Assembly: GCF_004355185.1 (NCBI RefSeq)
Contig: NZ_CP037922.1
Location: forward strand, 4,496,001-4,560,000
Length of the DNA stretch: 64,000 nt
Source of the DNA: Hymenobacter radiodurans
GTDB lineage: Bacteria > Bacteroidota > Bacteroidia > Cytophagales > Hymenobacteraceae
Reading direction: 5' to 3'
Below, one piece after another: positions 1-11,636 of this stretch. How positions within the stretch are numbered: position 1 is the stretch's first letter; the number at the start of each line of letters is the position of its first letter. The position numbers were made by a program, and so were the translations under genes. The notes below the pieces were generated by a model. That model worked only from the letters and a program-made list of their open reading frames with translations, made no database searches and was not told where the DNA came from.

Positions 1-3000
1 CATGATCAGGATACAAATCCTAATAGCCCATTAAGTGCCTATCAGCATAACAATCTTATTGTTACCGCACGGTACAGTGCAGATGGTAAGGGCACGGGTA
101 CCTTTGGTCGGCAGTATAAGATTCTTCGGGACTCGTCTGCTGCTCAAACCACTATGGCTCTCCGGCGAGCGGCTTTCCTGAATACCATTGCAGGTAATCC
201 TCAGCGTGGCGTAATTGCTACTGCCGATCAGGCGCAGGCTGGTCCTAAAATCAACGGATTACCAGCAGCAGGCTATGAGCCGATGTCCTTCACCAATACG
301 ACTACTTCCATTCAGTACGTATGGTTTGAATTTGTACAACAGGGTGAATTCACGTCGACAGGTGCTTACAACCCAGCTTTCCTTGACCATCAGCGCTTTT
401 CTGTATACGACTTCTGGGACTTTACGGTAAAAGACAATGCTGGCACCGAGAAGCCCGGCCGCTTATTCAGCAAGCAGTGGGCCTTCTCAGCAGGTCAAGG
501 TGATGGGCGTTTTGCTTCTACCTTCAACATGTACCCCCTGATTCCGAGTCCAACGGAGGCAAATCGGTTCTTTGTTAAGAAGTTCGAATTGGCTGGAATT
601 GCCCCCCAGAACTTTTTTCGGTTCGTTTCAAACAGCACTGGCGCAAATCCAGCCCAGGTTACGCCCAATACCTTCCTGAGCACGACCAAAAGTCAAACGA
701 CGGAAATAGATTATCCTGAGTATCTCAACTTTGTAAACAACCCCGATCCGGAAATCTGGCCTAGCGCTCAGGACCCTGATCTTAAGGTGGTGTCCGTGGG
801 CTCTTATTGCAAGAATGGCGGGGGCGTCATGGAGTTCTTTTTGCGCTCCTCCTTGGGGGCCAGGTAGTTATTGATATAGAGCTGAATGGTGTTCCCGGCT
901 ATCAGGTCAGCACGCGCGACAGACGAATTACAACCACTATTCCTGCTGGCAACACCCGGGTAGAGTGGGATGGACGCGATGGCCTGAACGCCGTAGTAAG
1001 CTCTGGCACCTCGGTGACCCTACTTTTCAAGAATTCAAAATCACCTATCGCTCCCGTTAACTTTCCCGTGTGGGATGCCGAGAATAATGCCGACGGCTTC
1101 CGTATTCAAAACGTGCGCCCTGGCTCGCAAGGGTTTGAGGTGTTGTACTGGGATGATTCTAACTTAAGCACGGCCGCCTTTCCGAACATGCCCGCCAATC
1201 CACGCACGCAGCTTGCTGGTGTGCCATCTAATATGGGTGTGCATACATGGGGAGGGGGCGCTACAGGCAGTGCGACAGTGGCTTCGGGTAACCAGGTGTT
1301 GGTAAATACTTACACCTATGGGAATACCGAGCAGGAAAGCCGAATATTCACCTTCAACTATGCCTGCGACCCTGATGGCGACGGCATCAACGACAACCTG
1401 GATGTTGACCAGGACAATGACGGCATCACGAACGTTGTCGAAAGCAACGGAATTGACCCTACGTTCATCACCGCGAGCAGTGTACCGCGCTACATCGATC
1501 CTTACGAAGCCAACTTTGTTGACGTAAATCAGGATGGGGTGAATGATGTATATGACTTCGACCTAGACGGCATTCCTAGCTTTCTCGATATCGATGCTGA
1601 TGGCGATGGTATTCCGGATACTATGGAGGCCAATGGTGGTGTAGCACCTACTGGCTATACCGCCTCACTGGGGCGCTTTCCCAGCACCGGTGTGGGAGCC
1701 AATGGTATGCCCGACGTAGCCGAAACTACGGCCGAAAGCGGCATTACGAAACTGCCAATTACGAATACGGACAATGTTGGTCAGCCCGATTATCTGGACA
1801 TCGATTCAGACAACGATGGCATTGTGGATAATATCGAAGCGCAAACCACAACCGGCTACCGTGCTCCTTTAGGCCTTGACACGGACAGAGATGGTTTGGA
1901 CAACCGCTACGACCCCACGACGGGCCCCGGTCAGACGGCGGGCGTAGCCGTACCGCTCACCAATACCGATGCTGCCCTCACGAATAGCGACACCCTACCC
2001 GACTACCGCGACTTGAACTCGGACGGCGACGGCCGAACTGATGCAATAGAGGGTTGGGATACCAATAATGATGGGGTTGCCGAACAAGTATTCAGTGGCA
2101 TTGACGTGGATGGCGATGGTCTGGATGATGCTTATGATACTGACTCAACAAGCCCTGATCCTACCAATGGCCAGTTGCCTACCTCCTTCCCCGATAACAA
2201 CACGGCAACTACAGAACGCGCCTGGCGGGAAGTGCTTACTCCCCAAACCATTACTACCCTCACCATCAGCGGGCGTATCTTCGAAGATGTAAACTACGGT
2301 GGTGGTGCGGGCCGCAGCTACGCTGATGCCAACACTTCGGCAGTAGGTAGTGGCTTCACCTCCGCTGCTATCGGCCGTGCAGGAGTTACGGTTGAGCTGT
2401 ATGATGCCAATGGTAATTATGTAACCAGCACAGTCACCGGCCTTAATGGCGCTTATAGCTTTGTGCTTACTGGCCGTTCGGCCGGAAACTACAGCGTACG
2501 GGTGGTGTCAAGCACAGGCTTTACTTCGGTGCGGGCTGGTACAGTAACTGGCTTGCTCCCTGTGCAAACATTTGCTTACGGCGTCACGAATAAGGTAGGC
2601 GGTGAGATACCAACCAAAATAGACGCTGGTGTTCGCACTGCTGGTCAAACGTTGTCGGATATCATCAACGGCACCACTACTACAGCCCAGTCACTTGCTA
2701 CCATCACAGTACCTGCTGGCACCACCTCATCGGTGACCAACATCGATTTTGGTTTCAACTTCGACGTTATCAGCAATACGAACTCATCGGGCCAAGGGTC
2801 GCTGGCGCAGTTTATCACAAATGCTAATGCGCTGCCTAACACTAACCTGAATCAGACGGGCTTGAGCCGGCCAGGTGTTGAAACCTCCATCTTCATGATC
2901 GGAGATGGTAATGCAACCGGTACTCCGCCAACAGGCCTGCGTATTGGGGTAGATGGCGGCACCGATCCTGACACGCACGTAGCTACCATTAAGCTTACGG

Positions 3001-4790
3001 CCTCTCTGCCAAATATCACAGATCCTAACACAAACCTAGATGGCTCACGCCAGACGGTTGTAACAGGCAGTACTCCCACAACCAGCAGCGAAGAATCTAC
3101 CGATCCGGAGGTAATTATCGACTTCAATGGTTTTAAGGGTTTGTTTGTAACGGGTGGGAATACTCGCATTGCATCGTTAGGCCTTGTGAATGCCAAAGGC
3201 ACGAGTGCCGCGACGAGCGGTGCTGTTTTCTCCGATGGCGCGGCGGTAACCTTCAGCACCGCTACGGTTGCCGGGTCAATAGTAACGGACGTGACGACCC
3301 TGAACAATGCCATTGCTGGCGTGCGCATTCAGAGCGGTACCTCGACAACGGTTACTACGGGCGTAACGGTCTCAAACAGCGTCTTCAATAACGCGGCAAC
3401 GAACTTCGGCACAAGCACCATTGACGGCGACGGTATCAACCTTATCGGAGCTTCGGGCAATACCATTACAGGCAACGTGATTGCTGACAACAAGGGCTTT
3501 GGTATCTACTTGGCTACTACGGCCAGCAATAACAATAACATCTCAGGCAACACTATCCGCAACAACGGTACGGGCACTAGTGTAGACGATGCAGGTATTG
3601 CGGTTGCCTTCGGTAATAACAACCTGATCGCCGGTAACACCATCACGGGCAACGCGGGTGATGGTATTGTGGCCCTCAATGGTACTTCGGGCAACCGTTT
3701 TACGCAAAACATCACCAGCGGCAACACCGGTATTGGCATCGATCTGTCGAACGGTACTGTGATGACAGGTGATGATGTAACCACTAACGTAAACAGTGGC
3801 TCCGCTGCTGGTGCTAATGGACGCCTCAATTTCCCGGCCTTCACGCAGGCTACAATCAGCGGCGGAGTGCTACAGATTACGGGTTTTGCCCCGGCTGGTG
3901 CGCTAATTGAAATCTTCCTGGCCGATAACGACGGGTCGAAGTTTGGCGAAGGAAAAACCTTCCTGACTAGCGTAACCGAAGGCTCCGCTGCCGATCGGGA
4001 CGCGAAAATTGGTAGCTACTCCGGCACAAACAACCATATGGGTATCGATCAGGGCTCGGAAACTAATGCCAACCGCTTCTACTTCAAGATTGCCCTCAGC
4101 GCTCAGCAACTGGCTTTGTTGCAGATTGGTGGTGCCCAAATCACTTCCACGGCTACTATTCTGTCTTCGACGCTGGTAAATGGCACGGCCGTAGGCAACA
4201 CGTCGGAGTTCTCCGGTAATATCTTCCTCTCGACGGCGCCGCTGCCCGTAGAGTTGACCAAGTTTGATGTCATAGCTCAGACAAACAATGCTTTGCTGAC
4301 CTGGGCTACGGCTTCGGAAAAGAACAACGACCACTTCGATGTGGAACGATCCGTCAATGGCACTACGTTCGAACGAGTTGGCACGGTAAAAGGCAATGGC
4401 TCTACCACAACTGCTCATCAGTATTCGTTCGTAGATGCGGGCGCCAGCCGCTTCGGTCAGCAGCTTTACTACCGTCTGCGTCAAGTAGACACCGATGGCA
4501 CGGAGGCTTTCTCGCCCGTGCGTACGGTTACTTTTGCCCCCCAGACCGTGCAGGTAACACTGTATCCCAACCCCGCCACGACTACCACCACGCTGGATTT
4601 GAGCACCCTACCCCTGGGTACTTACTCCGTAACGCTGATAGATATGACCGGCCGCACGCTAATAACTGAGCAGGTAGCTGGTGGAATACGGCAGCCGCTG
4701 ATGGTAAGCCAGTTGCCAGCAGGTACTTATCTGGTGCGAATCCAGGGTACTAACACGAACCTGACGCAGCGCTTGGTAAAGCAGAAATAG
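1..4790 (+). CDS. Giant secreted surface protein with beta-helix and T9SS C-terminal domain (5' end outside window, one frameshift)
   Basis: The reading frame is open from base 1, so the N-terminus lies upstream. Translated parts, in order: an uncharacterised secreted-type region; several acidic D-x-D-x-D-G repeats (about 1370-2160) like thrombospondin type 3 calcium-binding repeats; a SdrD B/prealbumin-like beta-sandwich (about 2265-2560); a right-handed parallel beta-helix rich in 'GNTI' and 'NNLIAGNTI' (about 3300-3760); and a C-terminal tail starting PLPVELTKFD and ending in a YPNPATTTT-type T9SS sorting domain. The frame breaks near 855-859, where G5 should be G6 (an alternative tract is 820-824). 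One extra G makes 1-4790 a whole number of codons and joins the halves as SLGGQVVIDIEL. Likely an outer-surface adhesin or calcium-stabilised structural protein; ligand unknown. Confidence 0.8.
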
Positions 4791-4814
4791 CGTATTACTT
4801 ACCATTTTCTACTT

Positions 4815-4852
4815 AAAAAAAGCCCCCCAGCCTAACCGCTGGGGGCTTTTTG
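4815..4852 (+). terminator. Intrinsic terminator
   Basis: An A-run followed by GCCCCCCAGC pairs with GCTGGGGGC and a T-run, 25 bases after the stop of the surface-protein gene. The left arm is a copy of the WWWGCCCCCC motif found throughout the window. Confidence 0.9.
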
Positions 4853-4879
4853 GTATAGAGGTGTCAACGTTCGTTTCTT

Positions 4880-5845
4880 ATGCCTGCTTCTGTTCCTCTG
4901 CCCAAAGCCGCGCGCCGTCTCCGCCCCGCTACTGATTACGATGTGGTTATAATTGGGGCCGGAAGCGCCGGACTCAGCGCCGCCTTGGTGCTGGGCCGCT
5001 GTCTGCGCCGCGTGCTGGTGTGCGATGGGGGTGCCCCGCGCAACGATCCTTCGCCCGCCGTGTGGGGTTTTTTCACCCGCGATGGAGTGCAGCCCAGTGA
5101 GCTGCTGCGTCTCGGGCTCGAGCAGTTGGCGGCCTATCCCAGTGTCGAAGTATGCCCCCTGCGCGCCACCGAAATTAGTGCGAGCGACCAGTGCTTTACC
5201 ATAATCGCCGATACGGAGGCCAGCCGTACCCGGACCATCACGGCGCGTAAAGTGCTGCTGGCAACGGGTGTAGAAGATGAATTACCTCCTCTGGAAGGTA
5301 TGCGCGAGTTCTGGGGCCGGGGCGTGCTGCATTGCCCTTACTGCCACGGCTGGGAAGTGCGCGACCGAGCCCTGGCAGTATACGGACGCGGAAAAGGCGT
5401 TACCGGGCTCGCATTGCTCGTCAGCCGGTGGTCGAAGGAAGTGGTGGTATGCACCGATGGGCCCGGCGGCCTGACCGACAAGGCGCGCCAGCGTCTTCAG
5501 AGACAGGGCATTAAGGTGAGGGAAGAGCCTATTGAACGCCTGGAGGGCACCAAGAAACAAGGCCTACAACATGTGCTGTTCAAAAATGGTGATAAACTGG
5601 TACGAGAGGCATTGTTTGTGCATCCGCACCAGCACCAACGCACCAATCTGGCCGAGCAGCTAGGGTGCCGTCTCAATAGCAAAGGTGCCGTCTGGACGGA
5701 TAAAAAGCAGCAAACTTCGGTGCCGGGCCTCTACGCCGCCGGCGACACGACGGCCGGTATGCAACAGGCTATTCTGGCCGCGGCTGAAGGCTCACTGGCG
5801 GCCATTATGATAAATGAAAAGCTCACCAAAGAAGAGTGCGTTTGA
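4880..5845 (+). CDS. NAD(P)/FAD-dependent oxidoreductase, thioredoxin reductase-like, CPYC motif
   Basis: A 321-residue cytoplasmic flavoprotein. Visible motifs: FAD-binding GxGxxG (IIGAGSAGLSAA, residues 24-35), a redox-type CPYC (C152, C155) within HCPYCHGWE, a second nucleotide-binding stretch (AVYGRGKGVTG) and a C-terminal FAD motif (GLYAAGDTT). The layout matches single-chain thioredoxin reductase-like proteins; the exact electron acceptor cannot be read from sequence. It follows a terminator, so it probably has its own promoter, and it converges on the histidine kinase with only 9 bases between stops. Calling it a true TrxB would be too specific, since the CPYC context differs from the usual CATC. 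Confidence 0.85.
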   Translation: MPASVPLPKAARRLRPATDYDVVIIGAGSAGLSAALVLGRCLRRVLVCDGGAPRNDPSPAVWGFFTRDGVQPSELLRLGLEQLAAYPSVEVCPLRATEISASDQCFTIIADTEASRTRTITARKVLLATGVEDELPPLEGMREFWGRGVLHCPYCHGWEVRDRALAVYGRGKGVTGLALLVSRWSKEVVVCTDGPGGLTDKARQRLQRQGIKVREEPIERLEGTKKQGLQHVLFKNGDKLVREALFVHPHQHQRTNLAEQLGCRLNSKGAVWTDKKQQTSVPGLYAAGDTTAGMQQAILAAAEGSLAAIMINEKLTKEECV

Positions 5846-5854
5846 GGCGCTTAA

Positions 5855-7234
5855 TCAACCCGGAATACGGATCGTAAACTCCGTGTATTCACCTTCCTGG
5901 CTTTCCACGGTAAGCGACCCATTGTGGCCTTTGGTTACTATATCGTAGCTCAGCGACAGGCCTAAGCCGGTGCCTTCTCCCGTGGGCTTGGTCGTAAAGA
6001 AGGGCTGAAAAATCTTATCCTTCACGGTGCTTGGCATGCCCATACCGTTGTCGCGCACGCGTACTTCTACATCACCGGTCTCGGTGCGGCGGGTGCTTAC
6101 GCTCACCGTGGGCACGTAGCCATCGGATACGCACTCTTTCTTTTTCTGGACGGCGTAGAAGGCGTTGGTAAAGAGGTTTAGCATCACCCGCCCTATGTCC
6201 TGCGAAATAGCATTCACCTGTCCTAGCTCAGGATACAGGTTCGTGTATAGGGTGGCATTAAAGGTTTTATCCTTGGCGCGCAGGCCGTGGTAAGCCAGGC
6301 GCAGGTACTCGTCGGCCAGCATGTTTATATCGGTCGGTTGCAGCTCGCCTGTGCTGGCGCGGCTGTGCTCCAGCATTCCCTTCACGATGGATGCTGCTCG
6401 TTGGCCGTGGTGTGTAATTTTTTGCAGATTCTGCTTTAAATCAACCAGCAGCTCTGTTTCCAGATCGATGTTGCGGGTGGGCTTGCGCTTTTCCTCCTCC
6501 AGTTCCATAATCAGTTCGGCGCTTACATCCGAAAAGTTGGTCACGAAGTTCAACGGGTTCTGAATTTCATGGGCAATACCGGCAGTCAACTCGCCTAGAG
6601 AGGCCATTTTCTCGGCCTGAATAAGCTGAGTTTGCATGGTTTTGAGCTCAGTTAAGGCCTGGCTCAACTCCTCCGTCTGCTTGGTGAGCGTGGCGGTACG
6701 TTCGGCCACGAGGCGCTCGAGTTCGGCATTCTGCAATGCAATGCGCTGCTTTTCCTGTTCTTCTTCCTCCCGCAACAGGCGCTCTTTCTCTAGGTGCTTT
6801 TTCTGGTTGCGCGCAATCAGCAGAAAGGTGATCATCCAGATCACCGTGAAGCCCTGCGAAGCATCAAAGGCATTCTCGTAGTCCTCGTCCAGCTTCCAAT
6901 TCGACAGGGCCAGCACCAGCTCCATGGCGGAGTACACGGTGTACGGCACGACGGCCAGCAGCACGGTACGAGCCGGTCGGTAATCGCGCAATGACAATGC
7001 TACCAGCACTACAACCACAAACACGAAGAGCATATACACTTCGTCCAGCTGATCGTTGCGGAAGTTGATTAGCAGGTCAAGAATACCTAGCCCCACCCCC
7101 GGCACCCAAATCCAGCCGAGCAGCTTATCCCAATAGGGCAGGCGGTTGGGTAGGTCGAAAAACCTACGCAAAATCCGCACTACCACCAGTTGGGCCAGCA
7201 GAATGCTAATTATTATTTGACCATCAAATTTCAT
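5855..7234 (-). CDS. Membrane sensor histidine kinase
   Basis: A 459-residue protein. The N-terminal ~150 residues hold about four hydrophobic segments, followed by a strongly charged coiled coil (about 150-215). Then comes a HisKA domain with the phospho-acceptor histidine in GIAHEIQNPLNFV, and a C-terminal HATPase_c domain with N box (NLFTNAFYAV), G1 (DNGMGMP) and G2 (GTGLGLSLSYDI). No extracellular sensor domain is obvious, so it may sense a membrane or cytoplasmic signal. No response regulator gene lies next to it, so it is an orphan kinase here. It belongs to the common Bacteroidota group with a multi-pass membrane input and a coiled-coil linker. Confidence 0.9.
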   Translation of the reverse strand: MKFDGQIIISILLAQLVVVRILRRFFDLPNRLPYWDKLLGWIWVPGVGLGILDLLINFRNDQLDEVYMLFVFVVVVLVALSLRDYRPARTVLLAVVPYTVYSAMELVLALSNWKLDEDYENAFDASQGFTVIWMITFLLIARNQKKHLEKERLLREEEEQEKQRIALQNAELERLVAERTATLTKQTEELSQALTELKTMQTQLIQAEKMASLGELTAGIAHEIQNPLNFVTNFSDVSAELIMELEEEKRKPTRNIDLETELLVDLKQNLQKITHHGQRAASIVKGMLEHSRASTGELQPTDINMLADEYLRLAYHGLRAKDKTFNATLYTNLYPELGQVNAISQDIGRVMLNLFTNAFYAVQKKKECVSDGYVPTVSVSTRRTETGDVEVRVRDNGMGMPSTVKDKIFQPFFTTKPTGEGTGLGLSLSYDIVTKGHNGSLTVESQEGEYTEFTIRIPG

Positions 7235-7357
7235 AGTGGAAGCCAGTGCTGAGACAGCGAGGTAAACCGGGCGGAAAGGGGAGCATCAAATTACTAAACT
7301 ACCGCTACCATCTTGCGCCTGCCAGTGCGGGAAAGATCAGCTTGGGGAGCAATAGTA

Positions 7358-7660
7358 CTAATCATCTTTTATTAACTTTTTAGTTAGCCAGTTCCTCGGT
7401 AGCGGAACGGCAAAGACGACTGTCGGATTGCTGGTGCGTGGACGGCGGCGGGTAGTAAGCTTTTTCAGCTTGTCATCCTCTTTCGACAAAAGGATGCTGG
7501 CATAATCTCCAATCAGGCCCACGGAGGTGGGAAGTACAATGCGTACTGAAAGTTGCTGTGAGGTCTCAGCAGGTTTTGCGCCAGCGGGGTTTTGCGCGTG
7601 GCTGCTAAGAATGGAAAGTGGGCCCGCAAGACATAAAAAGAATAATTTAACACCTGACAT
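7358..7660 (-). CDS. Small secreted protein of unknown function
   Basis: 100 residues with an N-terminal signal peptide (hydrophobic FFLCLAGPLSILSS, cleavage likely after SHA-Q). The mature part is basic and carries a KKLTTRRRPR stretch. I recognise no domain. The gene stands alone between the kinase gene and an unknown gene, with no clear operon partner. It could be periplasmic. Confidence rests on the convincing signal peptide and isolated open frame only. Confidence 0.5.
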   Translation of the reverse strand: MSGVKLFFLCLAGPLSILSSHAQNPAGAKPAETSQQLSVRIVLPTSVGLIGDYASILLSKEDDKLKKLTTRRRPRTSNPTVVFAVPLPRNWLTKKLIKDD

Positions 7661-7857
7661 TGAGCAAGAGCAACACTATACTACTGATTAGGAATAGAAT
7701 TTATTCGCAACTCTCTATAGAATTATGAACAAATCTACTGTGTTTGCTTTCGTAAGCAATAGCTCAGCAAACGCAGCCTACCAACGCTTAGAGTGTAAGG
7801 CGGTAGCCAGTATTATAGTGAAAAACGCTGCTCTTCTGCCGTCCGCTCGGGTAAAGG

Positions 7858-8136
7858 CTAATTCAAACCATACTGCTGTAGCGGGACGGCGTGCCATTTA
7901 GTATAAGCCAGCCAGCGCCGATACCACTGCTCATACGTACCCAGCACGCAGATAATCTGGCCACTTTGCAGGTAGATGCGGGTCTTGGGCTGACGGTTTT
8001 TCCACTCAATGGGCCCTGCTTCATCGGGCTCCATTTCCTGTACATGCTGCCAGAGAAAAGCGCGCGGCATTTCGTGTTCCTGGCCCAGCATATCCTGCCA
8101 GAGCCGTGTAGCTTGAACGATTGGGGAAGAAGACAT
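7858..8136 (-). CDS. Small hypothetical protein
   Basis: About 92 residues from the ATG at 8136; an upstream ATG at 8163 is possible, but the sequence from MSSSPIV looks more natural. It is rich in Trp, Gln and Arg (for example YEQWYRRWLAYTKW) with no signal peptide or membrane segment. I recognise no family. A short secondary-structured cytosolic protein is plausible; function unknown. Confidence 0.5.
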   Translation of the reverse strand: MSSSPIVQATRLWQDMLGQEHEMPRAFLWQHVQEMEPDEAGPIEWKNRQPKTRIYLQSGQIICVLGTYEQWYRRWLAYTKWHAVPLQQYGLN

Positions 8137-8348
8137 ATTACGGAAGAGCAATCTAGTGTGCATCCACTCTCATTTTCCCAATAATTGCGCCTGTTTTTAA
8201 GTTAGAAAAGCAGCACAGGCAGCAGACAGCAAATTTCTGTAAATCGGTATAGTTTAAGTTGTTAAAGCAATTATTCGGGATATAAAGCCAACCTAGCTGA
8301 CGAATAACTGTAGCTAATTTATCCGTTGAGGTGTAGATACCCATGGGA

Positions 8349-8410
8349 GGCGCTGTCATACACAAAAAAAGCCCCCCCAGTGGGAGGCTTTTTTTGTGTA
8401 TGACAGCGCC
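8349..8410 (-). terminator. Long perfect hairpin terminator at the end of the xylan locus
   Basis: Two perfect 25-base arms (8349-8373 and 8386-8410) flank a 12-base loop, with A7 and T7 runs inside the arms. It begins seven bases past the stop of the GH115 gene and so closes the minus-strand locus. The loop side carries GCCCCCCC, a C7 version of the recurrent motif. The stem is much longer than an ordinary terminator. Confidence 0.85.
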
Positions 8411-8416
8411 AACAAA

Positions 8417-11385
8417 CTAGCGCTGGCCCACGCTGCCCTTGGATGCATCAGCCGCTTTTGGCGCGGGCGTAGCGCCGGAGAAGCTTTCGGGTGGTCCGAG
8501 GTAGCTCGGCTTCACGCCACCGCGGTCTACTACTAGCTTTTGCAGTACTACGCCAGGGTCGACAAGCCAGAATTTCAGCACATGCTCGCCGGGCTTGGCC
8601 AGCGTGTGGCTGGAGGTTTTAATGATGATATTATTTGCCACTGCCTGCTCCCACGGACGATTGCCATTATCCGGGTTTAGGCCAGTATGTAGGTTGACTA
8701 TCTGCGGTGCTTCGTCATCAAACGACACAGCGTAGCGCAAGCCGGTGGTATTGGTAAAGTCGAGGGTGGGGGCCAAATACGCTTGTACCGTCACAGGGCC
8801 GCTGCCCGTTAGTTGCACTCGGTACTGTAGATGTGGGCTGTTTGCGCCGGGTGTCTGGGCAGTAATGGTTCTAGGGAAAACCGTTACGCCCGAAAGAGTG
8901 CGGCCCAGGTCTGGAATGGTTTGCCACTTGACCGTGCTGCCGTTCACGGCTTGGCTGTAATGCTCGGCTTCTATGGACACATAGCCATCAGCCTCCACAA
9001 AGCCTTTCGCTAGATTAGATTTGCCCCCCGCCGCATTTTCCACCACCGCTTGCACTACGACTTGCTTATTATTCGGGCCGCTGATGGTGATGGGCACGCG
9101 CGTGGTACCGGCGGGCGCTTTGCTCCAATCAACGCTAACGAGCAAGCGTTGCTCCTTTTCCAGCTTGACTGGTTTAGTGACGCGCAGCCACGGTTTGCCA
9201 GTTCCTACCGTGAAGTCAAAAGGTACCGTGCCGCGGTTGAATACCTCAATGCAGCGCGTGTTTTGTTGATAAGAGTTGAAAGCTGGCAATACCGCTTCGC
9301 TCGTTTGTTGGGGCCAAGCGGCTTCGGCACCTTCAATGGCCACGCCCATGTCGGCGGTGGCGGCAGGAGTCAGCTGTTTTACTTCGGGCATTTTATCGGT
9401 GGGGGCTGCTGCCAATACGTATAGCCAATGTGGGTCTGGTCCATCATATGGTTCCACTTGCCCTTGGCCATCGTCTGGTTGTAGTAGCGCGAAATCTCGG
9501 CATCGCGCTCAAACAGTTGCTTAGCTTTAGCGGCCAGATCGTTGGTACTGGCGCGGCCCTGCTGGGCGTACAGGTGATTTTGCGCCACCGTATAGTACAT
9601 CTCGTTTAGGTTGGCGCAGGCTTTTACGGGGTGTAGCACCAACTGGAAATACGCGTCGCGGTGCTCGGGGGGCATTTTTTCGTTTAGTTGCTCCGTCTCC
9701 ACCAACAGCTTATTGTAGTCGGCTACTACCGTTTCAAACTCGCGGTAGTTGGTCAGGCTATACGTTTTTTCATTCAACAATTCCGGCTTGCGGCGCGAGT
9801 TGTACTTGGCATACTTAGCCAGAATATCAGCAATGGCCGCGGCGTGTTTGGCGCCAAACTGCTGAGTGGCCCACTGCCGGGTATAGTCGTCAATTTGGTT
9901 GGCACCGATCTTATCAGGGTTCCAGGCGTAGTCGAGGAAGAAGCTGATGGGGAATTCCATGGGCTTTAGGTCGCCCACGTTCACTATCCAGATTTGGTTG
10001 GCGCCGTACTCGTGCGCTAGGTGCATCTGCTCCCAGATACGCGGAATTGGGTTCGTGTTGAGCCACTTGTAGTTGCGCGGGCCTCCTACATAATCATAGT
10101 GATAGTAGATGCCGTAGCCACCTTTGCGGGGCTTGTCACCTAGCTTGGGCAGCTTGCGGATGTTGCCCCAGTTGTCGTCGCAGAGCAGTAGGGTCACGTC
10201 GTCGGGCACGCGCATGCCTTTGTCGTAGTAATCCTGAACCTCTTTGTAGAGAGCCCACATCTGGGGCGTTTGCTCGGCGGGCTTGCCGGTTTCTTCCGCA
10301 ATGATTTTGCGCTGATCAGCTACTATCTTTTCCAGCAAGGCAATGTTGCTGCCCTCGCTCATAGGCTCGTCGCCGTCGCCGCGCATACCTATGGTCACGA
10401 TGTTTTCGCGAGTGCCCATGCGCTTGATGCCGCCCCGCCAAAATTCCTGCAAGGCCGCCGCGTTGGTTTGGTAGTTCCAAGCACCTTTGCCAGCTTTTTC
10501 CCACTCAGCGTGGGCTCTGGTGAGCGGCTCATGGTGCGAGGTGCCCATCACAATCCCATATTCATCGGCCAACACGGGGTTTTGCAGGTCATTCACGCTG
10601 AACATATTTCCCCACATGGCGGGCCACAGGTAATTGCCCTTGAGCCGCAGAATCAGCTCAAACATGTGGGTGTACATCTTGGAATTTAGCCCCCCAAACT
10701 TCTCCGTCGCCCAGCCTTGCATGGCCGGTGCTTCGTCGTTGATAAAGATGCCCCGGTATTTCACTTTTGGCTCGCCTTGGGTATGTCGGCCGGGCGCCAC
10801 GTACAAAGCCTGTTGCTGGGGTGTGGGCACATCGGCCCACCAATACCACGGCGACACGCCTATCTGGGCCGACAAATCATAGATGCCGAAGATGGTGCCG
10901 CGCTTGTCGCTGCCGGCAATAACCAAGGCGCGATCTACGCCCGGCATAGGCTGCTCTACTACTTGCAGCAGAAAGGTTTCCCACTTGCCCGCCACACCCG
11001 ACACATCGAGCTTTTTCGCCTTTACCAGCCCATCAATCAGGGGGCTTTTTCCGAGCGTCCCGATCAGCACTACTTCCTTTCCAGCCGGCGCTTTATCAGT
11101 TATAAACGTGGGCGTGAGCTTAGTAACGCGGTTGATGTCAGCCTGCAAGTCCTTGGCAGCACGCAGCACGCCCGGCCAATCAGTGTTGCTGGCATATAGA
11201 GCAGCAGTTTTGCCCCCCGCCGCTAAGGTAAAGCCACCTTTTCCTTTCTGGCTCGAAACGTACACTTCGGCGCCAGGTACTGTTGGGCCAGCCAACGTGG
11301 GCAGCGTTGCTAGCAGCACAAGCAGCATCGGTAGCTGCCACTTGCGGCGCCAGTAAAAGTACAGTTGGATAGGTTTGAGTAACAT
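8417..11385 (-). CDS. GH115 xylan alpha-1,2-glucuronosidase (one frameshift)
   Basis: The joined product is about 989 residues, the usual GH115 size, with a signal peptide (LLVLLATLPTLAGP). It should remove (4-O-methyl)glucuronic acid from internal xylose units of polymeric xylan, outside the cytoplasm. The N-terminal part has the GH115 pattern (AGSDKRGTIFGIYDLS, SPWYWWADVP, GMRGDGDEPM). The C-terminal part is a beta-sandwich ending about residue 985. The frame is broken at G5 9401-9405; a sixth G restores YWQQPPTDKMPEVK, and 8417-11385 plus one base is a whole number of codons. It is the last gene of the minus-strand locus, 251 bases after GH10 across an inverted repeat. Confidence 0.9.
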
Positions 11386-11440
11386 AGCTTTGGGTGGAAA
11401 TAGGCAGAGCGAAAATCTAAGGTTATGGCGAAGACTATAA

Positions 11441-11580
11441 CTAGCTCCCCTCCTCAGTCGAGGAGGGGCTGGGGGTGGTTGATCAATCGTTGAACGACAC
11501 TAGTTCTAGTTTTTAGTTCTAACATTGTTCTAGCGTTTTCAACCACCCCCAACCCCTCCTCAACTGAGGAGGGGAGCTAG
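11441..11580. repeat. Imperfect inverted repeat element, 42-base arms (CTCCTC family)
   Basis: Arms 11441-11482 and 11539-11580 match at 40 of 42 positions when one is reverse-complemented, around a 56-base centre. Arm ends read CTAGCTCCCCTCCTC. A relative lies at 58352-58493. It sits between GH10 and GH115 and could form a very stable RNA stem that lowers read-through or protects the upstream mRNA. No coding potential, so a non-autonomous repeat. Confidence 0.85.
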
Positions 11581-11636
11581 TTTCCTAGTTATTTAGTTTC
11601 CTAGCTTTTAATCTTCTAGCTCTCGCAGAACGCGTT

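Noticed and set aside
8153..8365. 70-codon minus-strand frame between the terminator and the small gene at 7858
   Set aside because: Its start lies inside the terminator hairpin, and it overlaps the neighbour's upstream region; no protein-like features.
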